DNA of 64,000 nt from Provencibacterium sp. (GTDB taxonomy: Bacteria; Bacillota; Clostridia; Oscillospirales; Ruminococcaceae): positions 60,745-124,744 of the forward strand of contig JAAWAN010000020.1 of assembly GCA_022792175.1 (NCBI GenBank), read 5' to 3'. The translations under genes and the position numbers were made by a program. The notes under the pieces were generated by a model. The model was not told where the DNA came from. It made no database searches and saw only the letters and a list, made by a program, of their open reading frames with translations. Below, in pieces: positions 14,540 through 22,762 of the stretch. The stretch's first letter is position 1. Each line of letters starts with the position of its first letter.

Positions 14540-15573
14540 GCGCGCTGCGCCGGGCTGTTCCGGCTGTTCTGCTTTTGCTGCTTTTGCCGCTGTTTTGGAT
14601 AGGGGCATTTCGGGCGGGCAGCGAGCTGCAGGCGATGCCCGCCTGCGTTTTTCTGCGCTACCAGAGCTGGTCGGTGGTGCCGGAAGAGCTTCAGCGTCTC
14701 AGAGAGAGCGAGGCGGAAAATGAACAGCCCCTGCCCTTTTCTGCCTTCAGCCAGCTTTCTGCCCGGCCGGTACAGAGCAAAAATTATGGACGAAAGACGC
14801 AGGCAGATATTCTGCTGTTTGACGGGGATCTGCGCCAGATTCTGCAGGCGGGCCTGCCGGAAGAGGACTTCGCCTTTTCGCAGGATGATAAGGGCTGCGC
14901 ACTCGACCGGGATACCGCTTTTGCACTTTGGGGAAGTGACAGAATAGAGGGGGAAACGCTGCTCTTTGAGGGGGAAGAATATATCGTTCGGGCGGTGCTG
15001 GATGCTCCAAAGCGAACGGTCGTTCTTCCTGCCTTGCAACAGACCGCGCTTTCGGTGCTTGCGCTGGAAACTTTAGATGGACAGGATGAGCGCCTGCAGG
15101 CGGAGCAGTTTTATCAGCGGCACGGGCTGCCCGTGCCGGATGCACTCACAACCAGCAGCTGGTATCTGCCGCTTTGCCGTTTTTTCTGTCTGCTGCCTGT
15201 GCTGCTGCCGGTGGGAGCCTTGCTGGCGGCCATTCTTCGCGAGCTGTGGGAGATGCGCAAAACGCCGGTGCTCTGCCTTCTTTGGAGCCTTCTGACGGCG
15301 GCAATTTTCTGCGGGCTGGCGGTTCTTTCAGGCGTGCATTTTTCCTTTCCACAGAGTATGGTGCCTACCCGCTGGTCGGACTTTGAGTTTTGGAGCAGGC
15401 TGCTGCGCAGCTTTTTTGAAAGCCTGCGCAGCGCCCTGCTGACGCCGGTGCTCGCGCCCGACCGAACGGCAGGGACGGCGCTGATAAAGCTGATTCTCTA
15501 TAGCCTGCTCGCGGCGGCAGATATGGCGGCGCTGATGGTGATTTACAGAAAAAAGGTAAAACAGCGCGGATAA
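14536..15573 (+). CDS. MacB/FtsX-like four-TM permease-like membrane protein, no ATPase nearby
   Basis: This 345-residue protein starts at GTG 14536, overlapping the adaptor stop (GTGA). It has one TM helix (8-27), a large extracellular region to about 210, then three TM helices (about 211-234, 244-266, 313-336), the type VII (MacB/FtsX) topology. In the outer domain, ALWGSDRIEGETLLFEGEEY and the following VRAVLDAP match the periplasmic-core motif of MacB-like permeases. It is shorter and more diverged than typical MacB subunits and its ATPase partner is missing from the window. The protein may work with a distant ATPase or act as a mechanical or scaffold partner of the HlyD-like adaptor. The MacB relation is inferred from one motif and topology. 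Confidence 0.6.
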   Translation: MSALRRAVPAVLLLLLLPLFWIGAFRAGSELQAMPACVFLRYQSWSVVPEELQRLRESEAENEQPLPFSAFSQLSARPVQSKNYGRKTQADILLFDGDLRQILQAGLPEEDFAFSQDDKGCALDRDTAFALWGSDRIEGETLLFEGEEYIVRAVLDAPKRTVVLPALQQTALSVLALETLDGQDERLQAEQFYQRHGLPVPDALTTSSWYLPLCRFFCLLPVLLPVGALLAAILRELWEMRKTPVLCLLWSLLTAAIFCGLAVLSGVHFSFPQSMVPTRWSDFEFWSRLLRSFFESLRSALLTPVLAPDRTAGTALIKLILYSLLAAADMAALMVIYRKKVKQRG

Positions 15574-15609
15574 AAAAGCTGCCTGCAGGGGCACGCTGCA
15601 AAATGTTTA

Positions 15610-15741
15610 TTCCGGCTTGCAGAAACCGGAAAAAGAGCGGTTTCGCCCGCGAATTGCGGGCGAAATTTGACTCCGGTGGAGTCAAAAGCCGTTTTTCAGA
15701 AGGGGCTGTTGCAAAATGCCAGCATTTTGCAACAGCCCCTT
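15610..15741. repeat. Cluster of four stem-loops after the lipoprotein/ABC/adaptor cluster
   Basis: Four consecutive hairpins lie in 132 bases: TTCCGG...CCGGAA (15610-15631); TTTCGCCCGC/GCGGGCGAAA (15641-15665); TTTGACTCC/GGAGTCAAA (15666-15686); and a perfect 20-bp stem starting AAGGGGCTGTTGCAAAATGC (15700-15741). The last is probably a bidirectional terminator for the cluster and the convergent GNAT gene. Its core recurs at 19905-19937. The rest of the 281-base gap shows nothing else. Confidence 0.65.
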
Positions 15742-15854
15742 GAGCAGCCTTTTTCTGAAAGCCGGGTCAGGATTCGGTCATAAGTACAGTGATTTTGCCG
15801 GGAAAGCTTCTCTGCACATCGGCGGGATGCACAGAAGCAGGCCGGATGGTGGAA

Positions 15855-16364
15855 TCAGTCCAGATGAAGGGTATAATAGGAGGCATCAAAGGTTTCGCTG
15901 CCGTCAAAGCGGGAATACTGCCCGCAGCGCTCAAAAACGAAGCCGCATTTTTGAATCACCCTTTTGGAGGCGGTGTTGGCGTTCGCATGATTGGCGGTAA
16001 AATCTCTTGCGCCCAGGGTATGATAGGCCCAGTCAATCAAAGCCTTTGCCGCCTCGGTGGCGTAGCCGTTTCCCCAAAAGGCACGGTTCAGGTTGTAGCC
16101 CAGATTATAGGCTTTTCTCTTTTGGCAGTAGCAGATGGAGCCGGCGCCAATCACCTTTCCGGCCGCTTTGAGAAAGAAGCCGAACTCGTTATCCTCCGGC
16201 CGGATACCGGCAATCCATTCGCTGACCTGCCGGATATTTTGATAAAGCGGGTAGGGCATATACCGGTTTACAGCGGGATCGCCCGTCCATTCGAAAACGT
16301 CTTTGGCATCCTCTCCGGTGAGCGGGCGCAGAATCAGCCGCTCTGTTTCCATGAAGCGCTCCAT
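15855..16364 (-). CDS. GNAT acetyltransferase, RimJ/RimL-like
   Basis: A 169-residue protein opening with METERLILRPLTGEDAKDVFEW, the usual N-terminus of RimJ/RimL-type N-acetyltransferases. It contains NRAFWGNGYATEAAKALIDW, where the acetyl-CoA pyrophosphate loop (GxGxA-like: GNGYATE) lies, and a C-terminal NTASKRVIQKCGF. These enzymes acetylate protein N-termini or small amines including some antibiotics; the substrate cannot be told. ATG 16364 has GGAGGAGAACAAA in front; an internal Met four residues on is possible. It lies 70 bases downstream of the rRNA methyltransferase on the same strand and is probably cotranscribed. Confidence 0.88.
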   Translation of the reverse strand: MERFMETERLILRPLTGEDAKDVFEWTGDPAVNRYMPYPLYQNIRQVSEWIAGIRPEDNEFGFFLKAAGKVIGAGSICYCQKRKAYNLGYNLNRAFWGNGYATEAAKALIDWAYHTLGARDFTANHANANTASKRVIQKCGFVFERCGQYSRFDGSETFDASYYTLHLD

Positions 16365-16434
16365 TTTGTTCTCCTCCTTTTTCGCTGACTTTCGCGAAAC
16401 CGTTTGCGTGGCAAAATGGCTGAAACAGGGACTT

Positions 16435-17658
16435 TCAGTTTCTGGTAATCTGAAAGATATAGAACTTTAGGTAGTCGGTTTCCGGCACATTCCAGAGAAT
16501 GGGATGATCAGGAGACTGCTGCCGCGCTTCTATCTGCCGCAGGCAGACGCCTGCATCCGCGGCCGCCTCCCGAAGCATGCTGCGAAACAGAATGTCGCTC
16601 ATAAAATGCGAGCAGGAGCAGGTGGCAAGGTATCCGCCGCCGGAAAGAAGCTGCATGGCGCGCAGGTTGATCTGCTTGTATCCGCGTATCGCCCTGTCAA
16701 TCGTGCGGCGGGATTTGGTGAAGGCGGGCGGGTCGAGAATGATGAAATCATATGCCCCGCGCTTTAAGGTGGGCAGCAGGTCGAAAACGTTGGTTGCCTC
16801 AAAACGGATATTTTCCTCCACCCCGTTCAGGCGCGCATTTTCCTGCGCCAGGCGGATGGCCTCCTCCGAGATATCCACCGCATGCACCGATTCGGCGCCG
16901 GCCGCTGCGGCGTTGAGAGCGAAGGAACCGGTGTGGGTAAAGCAGTCGAGCACCCTTTTTCCGCGGCAGAGCCTGCCGACAGCCTGCCGGTTTCTTTTCT
17001 GGTCGAGAAAAAAGCCGGTCTTCTGCCCGTTTTCAAAATCCACCTGATAGCGGATATTGTTTTCAGTGATGACCGTTTTGGTGCAGGCAGGGGGCGTTTC
17101 CCCCTCGAGCGGGAAGAAGCCCTTATTCTGCAGGAGCCCCTCCAGCTCCCGGATGGCGACATCGTTTCGCTCATAGATGCCCTTAATCTGCTGCCCATCC
17201 TCCCGGAGAATGCGGCAGAGGGTGGGAAAGAGGAGGGGCTTTAGCCGTTCCATCCCCAGAGACAGCGTCTGCGTAACGAGGATATCGGAAAAGCGGTCGA
17301 CCGTCAGCCCGGGAAAAAGATCGGCCTCGCCGAAAATCAGGCGGCAGCAGTCGAGTGCATCCGGCATTACCGTTTTGCGGTATTCCCAGGCGTGGCGCAG
17401 CCTGCGCTCGAAGAAGGCGGCATCCATGCAGTCGTTGGCGTTGTGGGAGATGAGGCGGATGCGGATTTTGGAATGGTCGCTGATAAGGCCGGTACCCAGA
17501 AACTGGCCGCGCTCGCCGGTGACCTCGATAAAGCTTCCGTTTTCATAAGGCCCGCTTATGCCGGTAATCTCTGTATCATATATCCAGGGATGTCCGGCGC
17601 GGATGCTTAAAAGCGCCTTGTGCGTTACCTGTGCTTTGGGGAAGGAACGCTCTGTCAT
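16435..17658 (-). CDS. Class I SAM-dependent rRNA (cytosine-C5) methyltransferase, RlmI-like, with PUA domain
   Basis: I place the start at ATG 17658 (MTERSFPKAQVT), which has GGAGG 6 bases upstream; the ORF track extends 24 unconserved codons further. The 407-residue protein has an N-terminal PUA domain (HKALLSIRAGHPWIYDTEI), a central EEHxxK-like beta region, and a Rossmann methyltransferase domain. The latter shows VLDCFTHTGSFALNAAAAGA, then AVDISEEAI and FIILDPPAFTKS. This arrangement fits RlmI/YccW-type enzymes acting on 23S rRNA cytosine. The catalytic Cys probably lies in YLATCSCSHFM. Transcription likely begins at an extended -10 promoter flanked by a perfect inverted repeat. Confidence 0.9.
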   Translation of the reverse strand: MTERSFPKAQVTHKALLSIRAGHPWIYDTEITGISGPYENGSFIEVTGERGQFLGTGLISDHSKIRIRLISHNANDCMDAAFFERRLRHAWEYRKTVMPDALDCCRLIFGEADLFPGLTVDRFSDILVTQTLSLGMERLKPLLFPTLCRILREDGQQIKGIYERNDVAIRELEGLLQNKGFFPLEGETPPACTKTVITENNIRYQVDFENGQKTGFFLDQKRNRQAVGRLCRGKRVLDCFTHTGSFALNAAAAGAESVHAVDISEEAIRLAQENARLNGVEENIRFEATNVFDLLPTLKRGAYDFIILDPPAFTKSRRTIDRAIRGYKQINLRAMQLLSGGGYLATCSCSHFMSDILFRSMLREAAADAGVCLRQIEARQQSPDHPILWNVPETDYLKFYIFQITRN

Positions 17659-17847
17659 AAAATACCTCCAGTTGTGAAAGACCTTTGCCGGAAGAGCCGC
17701 TGAACGAATCCGAACAGGATAGGCTGTCACATCAACGCGGGGCTTTGCCGGTTTTGGGTTATGATATCATTAAGCGCATTTTCGCCGCAGGGGCGGCGGG
17801 AAAGTTCCGCTTTTCTGCCTGCAGCTATTATTACACCAATTTATTCA

Positions 17848-17892
17848 GCCATCCTGCAGATATGACCTATTATACCACAACTGCAGGATGGC
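17848..17892 (-). promoter_or_regulatory. Extended -10 promoter within a perfect 12-bp inverted repeat
   Basis: GCCATCCTGCAG (17848-17859) and CTGCAGGATGGC (17881-17892) are perfect arms around a 21-base loop. On the minus strand the loop holds TGGTATAAT (TATAAT at 17869-17874), an extended -10 reading toward the rRNA methyltransferase. This could be an operator. It sits in the 394-base divergent gap 17659-18052, where I see no gene. Confidence 0.45.
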
Positions 17893-17945
17893 CGAAATAA
17901 GCCCAGTAAATTTTTCATCGATTCAGAAAGAAAAGATAAAAAATT

Positions 17946-17974
17946 TTCCATTTCCGGAGAAAACGTGCTATAAT
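17946..17974 (+). promoter_or_regulatory. Promoter of the cytidylate-kinase-like gene
   Basis: TTCCAT (17946-17951) and a perfect TATAAT (17969-17974) are 17 bases apart, about 80 bases before the start codon. The -35 is weak. Confidence 0.5.
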
Positions 17975-18052
17975 AAAAGCAGAAAAGTCCTTTTCTTTTT
18001 TTAGAGCATGGAAAAGACCAAATTCGTGAACCACCGGAAAGGAGCGGTAAGC

Positions 18053-18673
18053 ATGAAGAAAACCATTATCACCATCAGCCGGCAGTATGCCAGCGGCGGC
18101 CGTCAGATCGGGGAGAAGCTGGCAAAGTCCCTGGGGATTTCCGTTTATGATAAGGAGCTTATCAGCCTTGCGGCCAAGCAGAGCGGCTTTTCCGAGAAGG
18201 TCTTCGAGAATGTGGATAAGCAGTCGGCCAACAGCCTGCTCTATTCGCTTTCCACCGGTATGTATAACGCCATCGGCCATTTTGATGGGGCGAATAACCT
18301 TCCGCTCAATGATAAGGTTTTCCTTGTGCAGTATAATGTCATCCGCGACCTGGCCCAGAAAGAATCCTGCGTCATTGTCGGGCGCTGTGCCGATTATGTT
18401 CTGCGGGATAATCCGGATGTCATCCATGTCTTTATCCATTCGGATATGAAAAGCCGCATCCGGCGTGCGGTGGAGGAATACGGCATGGTCCCCGATCACG
18501 CGGAATCGATGATTTTAAAGGGAGACAAACGCCGCGCCGCCTACTATGATTTCTATACCGGCATGAAATGGGGACGGGTGGAAAATTACGATTTAACGAT
18601 AGACAGCGACAGCATCGGGCTGGATAATGCCGCAAAGCTGATTGAAGACTATACCCGTATGCGGCAGGAATAA
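18053..18673 (+). CDS. Cytidylate kinase-like family protein (P-loop kinase)
   Basis: ATG 18053, preceded by AAAGGAG at a spacing of 8, is a better start than the track ATG 15 codons upstream. The 206-residue protein opens with TIITISRQYASGGRQIGEKLA, the modified P-loop of the cytidylate-kinase-like family (PF13189), and contains CVIVGRCADYVLRD and HVFIHSDMKSRI. These proteins are widespread in Clostridia and resemble CMP/dCMP kinase, but their substrate is generally unproven and the bona fide cmk is usually elsewhere. The next gene, glycerate kinase, follows by 68 bases on the same strand. The connection between the two is not obvious. Confidence 0.85.
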   Translation: MKKTIITISRQYASGGRQIGEKLAKSLGISVYDKELISLAAKQSGFSEKVFENVDKQSANSLLYSLSTGMYNAIGHFDGANNLPLNDKVFLVQYNVIRDLAQKESCVIVGRCADYVLRDNPDVIHVFIHSDMKSRIRRAVEEYGMVPDHAESMILKGDKRRAAYYDFYTGMKWGRVENYDLTIDSDSIGLDNAAKLIEDYTRMRQE

Positions 18674-18741
18674 AAGGGAAAACGGCAGAGGGAAAAATCC
18701 CGCTGCCGGCACCCTTGTAAAGGGGACAGGAGAGAAACGTT

Positions 18742-19875
18742 TTGCAGAAGGTATTGCTGATTCCGGATTCGTTTAAAGGCACGATGTCCTCTGCGGATAT
18801 CTGCGAGAGGATGCAAAGGGCGGTTCATCGCTTTTATCCGCAGGCGCAGACGGTTTGTATCCCGGTGGCGGATGGTGGGGAGGGCAGCGTAGACTGCTTT
18901 TTAGCGGCAATTGGTGGCGAAAAGGTGTCCCTGCGGGTCAAGGGGCCCTATATGCAGGAGATGGAAGGCTTTTATGGCCGCCTACCGGATGGGACCGCCG
19001 TTGTGGAAATGGCGGCCTGCGCCGGCCTTCCGCTGGTGGGCGATGAGAAAAACCCGCTGCAGACAACGACCTTCGGCGTTGGCGAGCTGATCCTGCATGC
19101 GGCGTGCTCAGGCGCGCGGCGGATTATCGTGGGCCTGGGCGGCAGCGCCACCAACGATGGCGGCGCTGGCGCGGCTGCCGCTGCGGGCGTGCGCTTTTAT
19201 GACCGGGAGGGGAACTCCTTTATCCCGGTGGGAGGCACGCTGGAGAAGATTGCGCGCATCGATATGCGGGAGAGAGATGCTGCTTTAAACGGGGTAGAGA
19301 TTGTCGCCATGTGTGATATTGACAATCCCCTGTGCGGCGAAAACGGCGCGGCGGCGGTGTTCGGCCCGCAGAAGGGGGCAACCCCTGAAATGGTAAAACA
19401 GCTGGATGACGGCCTTTTTTCGATGGCCCAGGTGCTTTTGCGCGATACCGGAGAGGACCTTTTAAAGAGGCCGGGCGCGGGCGCTGCGGGCGGTATGGGC
19501 GCCGGAATGGTCGCCTTTTTCGGCGCGCGCCTGCAGATGGGCATTGAAACGGTGCTCGATACCGTTTCGTTTGACAAGCTTCTGCAGGGAGCGGACCTTG
19601 TCCTGACCGGCGAGGGCAAAATTGACGGACAGAGCCTGCGCGGCAAGGTGGTCATCGGTGTGGCGCGCCGGGCGAAAAGGCAGGGCGTTCCGGTCATAGC
19701 GGTGGTCGGCGATATCGGGGATGATATTGAGGGCGTTTATGAGCAGGGAGTCACCGGAGTGTTCAGCATCAACCGGGTGGCGGTCGATTTTAAGCAGGCG
19801 AAGGTGCGCAGCCGCAGCGACCTGGAAAAAACGGTAGAAAATCTCATGCGCTATATGCAGGCGATGGGATTATAG
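18742..19875 (+). CDS. Glycerate kinase (type 2, GarK/GlxK family)
   Basis: A 377-residue protein with the family N-terminus LLIPDSFKGTMSS, VADGGEGSVDCFLAA, and the Gly-rich GLGGSATNDGGAGAAAAAG. Toward the end VLTGEGKIDGQSLRGKVVIGVA is diagnostic. It phosphorylates D-glycerate (usually to 2-phosphoglycerate in this family) and feeds lower glycolysis. The TTG at 18742, with AGGAGAG 7 bases upstream, starts directly at the conserved sequence. A terminator hairpin follows the stop by 30 bases. Confidence 0.93.
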   Translation: MQKVLLIPDSFKGTMSSADICERMQRAVHRFYPQAQTVCIPVADGGEGSVDCFLAAIGGEKVSLRVKGPYMQEMEGFYGRLPDGTAVVEMAACAGLPLVGDEKNPLQTTTFGVGELILHAACSGARRIIVGLGGSATNDGGAGAAAAAGVRFYDREGNSFIPVGGTLEKIARIDMRERDAALNGVEIVAMCDIDNPLCGENGAAAVFGPQKGATPEMVKQLDDGLFSMAQVLLRDTGEDLLKRPGAGAAGGMGAGMVAFFGARLQMGIETVLDTVSFDKLLQGADLVLTGEGKIDGQSLRGKVVIGVARRAKRQGVPVIAVVGDIGDDIEGVYEQGVTGVFSINRVAVDFKQAKVRSRSDLEKTVENLMRYMQAMGL

Positions 19876-19904
19876 AGGCTGTCGCATCTTAAAGCAGCAA
19901 ACAG

Positions 19905-19937
19905 GCTGCCGCAAAATGTCCCGCATTTTGCGGCAGC
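19905..19937 (+). terminator. Terminator hairpin after glycerate kinase
   Basis: GCTGCCGCAAAATG, loop TCCCG, CATTTTGCGGCAGC: a perfect 14-bp stem. Its core GCTG-N2-GCAAAATG also appears in the stem at 15700-15741, so these may belong to one intergenic hairpin family. No T-run of note follows. Confidence 0.65.
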
Positions 19938-20138
19938 TATTTGTGCGGCCGGGTTCCCGGTTTAACGGCGGCAGAAGAGGGAAAGCTGATATTATCCGCC
20001 GCACTCGGAAAACGCAGATTTTTCTTTTCAGTGGTCCATCGGGTGTGCAGCGTACATATGCCTATGATGCAGACAGAAGCAGGCTGCCGGAACGGCCCTT
20101 TCATACCGGCATACGGAAGCAATCAATAAAGGAACGGG

Positions 20139-21554
20139 ATGATGGAAGGATTGAATAAATACCGCAAGCTGATAGGGAATACCCTTCTGATGGGCATAGG
20201 GACCTTTTCCTCCAAAATACTGGTTTTTCTTCTGATGCCGCTGTATACCCGCGTCCTTTCCAAGGAAGACTACGGCACAGTGGACCTGCTGGTTCAGATG
20301 TCCAACCTGATGCTTCCGCTGGTTTCGGCAGGAATACTCAATGCAATTATCCGCTTCGGGCTGGACCGCAGCAACGAAAAGAGCGATGTGTTTACGACCG
20401 GCCTTTTGGTCATCGGCGGCGGCTTTACGGTTTTTTTGCTGTTTAGTCCGCTTCTTTCGGTGATAGATTCGGTGGCGGGCTACACGCGATTTATTTATCT
20501 GTATGTATTGACCTCGCTTCTTCGCTCGCTCTGTAGCCAGTTTGTCCGTGCGCAGGAGCGCGTGCGCCTTTATGCGCTGGATGGCGTGATGGCGACCATC
20601 ACCGTTATTTTCTTCAATGCGCTGTTTTTGGTTGTGCTGCGCCTGGGGATTACCGGCTATATGCTGGCAACGGTGGCATCCGACTTCTGCTCAGCTGCTT
20701 TTCTTTTTCTGTATGGGCGGCTGTGGCGGTTTATCCGTCTGCGCCGCCAAACGAAGGGGATTTCCCGAGAAATGCTTCGCTATTCGGTGCCACTCATACC
20801 AACAACTGTTTTCTGGTGGATCACCAATGTTTCCAACCGCTTTATTGTCACCGAGATTCTGGGGGCGGGATATAACGGGCTGTATGCGGCCTCCTACAAG
20901 GTGCCGACGGTGGTCAATCTGGTTTCCAATATTTTTATCGAGGCCTGGCAGATGTCTGCCGTAACCGATGGGGAAGGGAAGGACCGCGGCCGTTTTTTCT
21001 CGAATGTGCTGGGGGCGTTCCAGTCGGTAGTTTTTCTCTGTGCCTCCGGGCTGATTCTGTTTTGTAAACTCATTATGCGGCTGCTGGTTGCAGAAAGCTA
21101 CTATCCCGCCTGGGAATATGTGCCGATTCTGGTGATGGCAACCGCCTTCAGTTGCCTGGTAACCTTTCTGGGCAGCATTTATATGGTGGAGAAGCGCAGC
21201 GTCCTGGCCCTGGTTACCACGATGGTGGGAGCGGGCCTCAATGTGCTGTTCAGTCTGATATTTATTCCATTTTTCGGGGTAAACGGCGCCGCCTCTGCAA
21301 TGTTTGTCAGTTATTTTATTGTTTTTCTTCTGCGCGCCGTTACGGCGCAGAGAATGGTGAAAATGCAGTGGAATATACCGAAGCTGATTGCTAATATTCT
21401 GATTCTGCTGCTGCAGAGCTTTATTATGATACAGGAACTTCCGCTCTGGATTTTGTGGGAAGGGCTGCTGACGCTGTTATCCATGGCGCTGAACCTGCGT
21501 CCCGTTTTGCTGCAGCTGCGGCAGATGCTGCAGGCGCGGCGCCGCGCCTCTTAG
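20139..21554 (+). CDS. Oligosaccharide flippase/polysaccharide biosynthesis protein (Wzx-like, MOP superfamily)
   Basis: A 471-residue integral membrane protein with about 12-14 hydrophobic segments. The start, LLMGIGTFSSKILVFLLMPLYTRVLSKEDYGTVDLLVQ, is the typical N-terminus of Wzx/RfbX and SpoVB-like flippases. These move lipid-linked oligosaccharides across the membrane; the closest functional class (O-unit, capsule or teichoic) cannot be decided. The first Met-Met pair (20139/20142) follows AAAGGAACGGG. No glycosyltransferase cluster lies beside it, so it may be a stand-alone member. The 264-base gap before it holds a terminator and nothing else I recognise. Confidence 0.87.
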   Translation: MMEGLNKYRKLIGNTLLMGIGTFSSKILVFLLMPLYTRVLSKEDYGTVDLLVQMSNLMLPLVSAGILNAIIRFGLDRSNEKSDVFTTGLLVIGGGFTVFLLFSPLLSVIDSVAGYTRFIYLYVLTSLLRSLCSQFVRAQERVRLYALDGVMATITVIFFNALFLVVLRLGITGYMLATVASDFCSAAFLFLYGRLWRFIRLRRQTKGISREMLRYSVPLIPTTVFWWITNVSNRFIVTEILGAGYNGLYAASYKVPTVVNLVSNIFIEAWQMSAVTDGEGKDRGRFFSNVLGAFQSVVFLCASGLILFCKLIMRLLVAESYYPAWEYVPILVMATAFSCLVTFLGSIYMVEKRSVLALVTTMVGAGLNVLFSLIFIPFFGVNGAASAMFVSYFIVFLLRAVTAQRMVKMQWNIPKLIANILILLLQSFIMIQELPLWILWEGLLTLLSMALNLRPVLLQLRQMLQARRRAS

Positions 21555-21759
21555 CCTGGCGATTATTTTCCATTCATAACCTTTTGCAGCCGGGGAACGA
21601 TAATTTTAAAAAACCCGGTTTTCCTCTATAGACGGAGGAAGCCGATATAACGATTACAGAGATGAAAAATCCGGCGTGCCGCGGCCGTTTAACCGCGGTT
21701 ACCTCCGGTCTGCAGACAGGCGGTCGGGGGATGATGTCACAACAGGGAGGCTTTTATTG

Positions 21760-22638
21760 ATGAACAGACCATGCAAGAGGATAGCGGCAGCTGTTTTCTG
21801 CTGCCTGATGTTGCTGCCGATGGCAGCCTGCGTCGGCAGAAATCAGGGCAGCTCGGATTCTGAGTCGGAGCAGCAGGTTTCCTCCTGGGAAAACCCGCCG
21901 GTGACAGAGCGGCCGGAGAGCGATTTTCAGCCGGAGATTCCCGAGGCGGCCGACCAACTGCAGACGGCGATCTCCCAAAACAGCGATACCGTCGGCTGGC
22001 TGATCGTTCCGGGAACCGAAATCAACGAAGCGGTGGTCCAGACGACCGATAACGAATATTATTACCGGCGGGATGCCCTGAAAAACTCCTCCTTTGCCGG
22101 CTGCCTCTGGATGGATTACGAAAGCTCTATCGGCGATGGGGAGGCGGAGAACTTCTCCCGCAATACAATTATTTATGGGCATAACCTCGGCAGGCCGCAG
22201 GGCGTTCGGGACGATGCAAACGGGGAAAAGTTTGCCCAGCTTTTTAAGTTCGATGATCTGGAGTTTGCGAAGGAGCACCCCTATTTCTATTTTGTCACCA
22301 CTAAGGGAACCCATATTTATGAGATATTTACCGTTTTTTATTCGGAGGATAAGCTGAGCCCGGTTCCCTATCACTATGCCTCCTATTCGGATAAGGACTA
22401 TGAAGCGCTTTTAAATGATGTGCGCACCCGCTCCCAGTTTGATTATAACGTTTCTGTCGATAAGGAGGATAAAATCATCACCCTTTCTACCTGCACCTAT
22501 AAATATGGGACTTATTCCCAGAATCCGCATCAGCGCTTTGTCGTTATGGGCCGGCTGGCCAATGGAGACAAGAATTTTTATGAAACGGCCGACCTGCAGG
22601 TCAATCCCGACCCCAAAGCGCCAAGTTTTCCCAGATAA
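21760..22638 (+). CDS. Class B sortase with lipoprotein-type signal
   Basis: The start at ATG 21760 (MNRPCKRIAAAVFCC), with GGGAGG 9 bases upstream, is preferred over the track start 28 codons earlier. The 292-residue protein has a signal ending LLPMAAC (Cys24), a Ser/Glu-rich linker, and a sortase domain. Catalytic residues are visible: His141 in IIYGHN, Cys245 in TLSTCTY and Arg259 in HQRFVVMG. Sortase B-type enzymes attach haem-acquisition proteins or pilins to peptidoglycan, and some clostridial ones handle other substrates. No LPXTG/NPxTN-type substrate or pilin is seen in the window, so it is an orphan here. Most sortases are TM-anchored; the lipobox suggests a lipid anchor. Confidence 0.9.
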   Translation: MNRPCKRIAAAVFCCLMLLPMAACVGRNQGSSDSESEQQVSSWENPPVTERPESDFQPEIPEAADQLQTAISQNSDTVGWLIVPGTEINEAVVQTTDNEYYYRRDALKNSSFAGCLWMDYESSIGDGEAENFSRNTIIYGHNLGRPQGVRDDANGEKFAQLFKFDDLEFAKEHPYFYFVTTKGTHIYEIFTVFYSEDKLSPVPYHYASYSDKDYEALLNDVRTRSQFDYNVSVDKEDKIITLSTCTYKYGTYSQNPHQRFVVMGRLANGDKNFYETADLQVNPDPKAPSFPR

Positions 22639-22639
22639 A

Positions 22640-22685
22640 AAACAGGCTGCTTCAAATGGTAAAAACGATTTGAAGCAGCCTGTTT
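22640..22685 (+). terminator. Terminator after the sortase gene
   Basis: A perfect 18-bp stem, AAACAGGCTGCTTCAAAT with its complement ATTTGAAGCAGCCTGTTT, encloses a 10-base loop and is followed by AAAAATATTTTAG. It begins one base after the stop codon. Confidence 0.85.
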
Positions 22686-22762
22686 AAAAATATTTTAGTT
22701 TCATGAGAATCCGATATCAATATAAACCGGTGATTTTTAGACAAAAAATGGAGTGGTGATAG

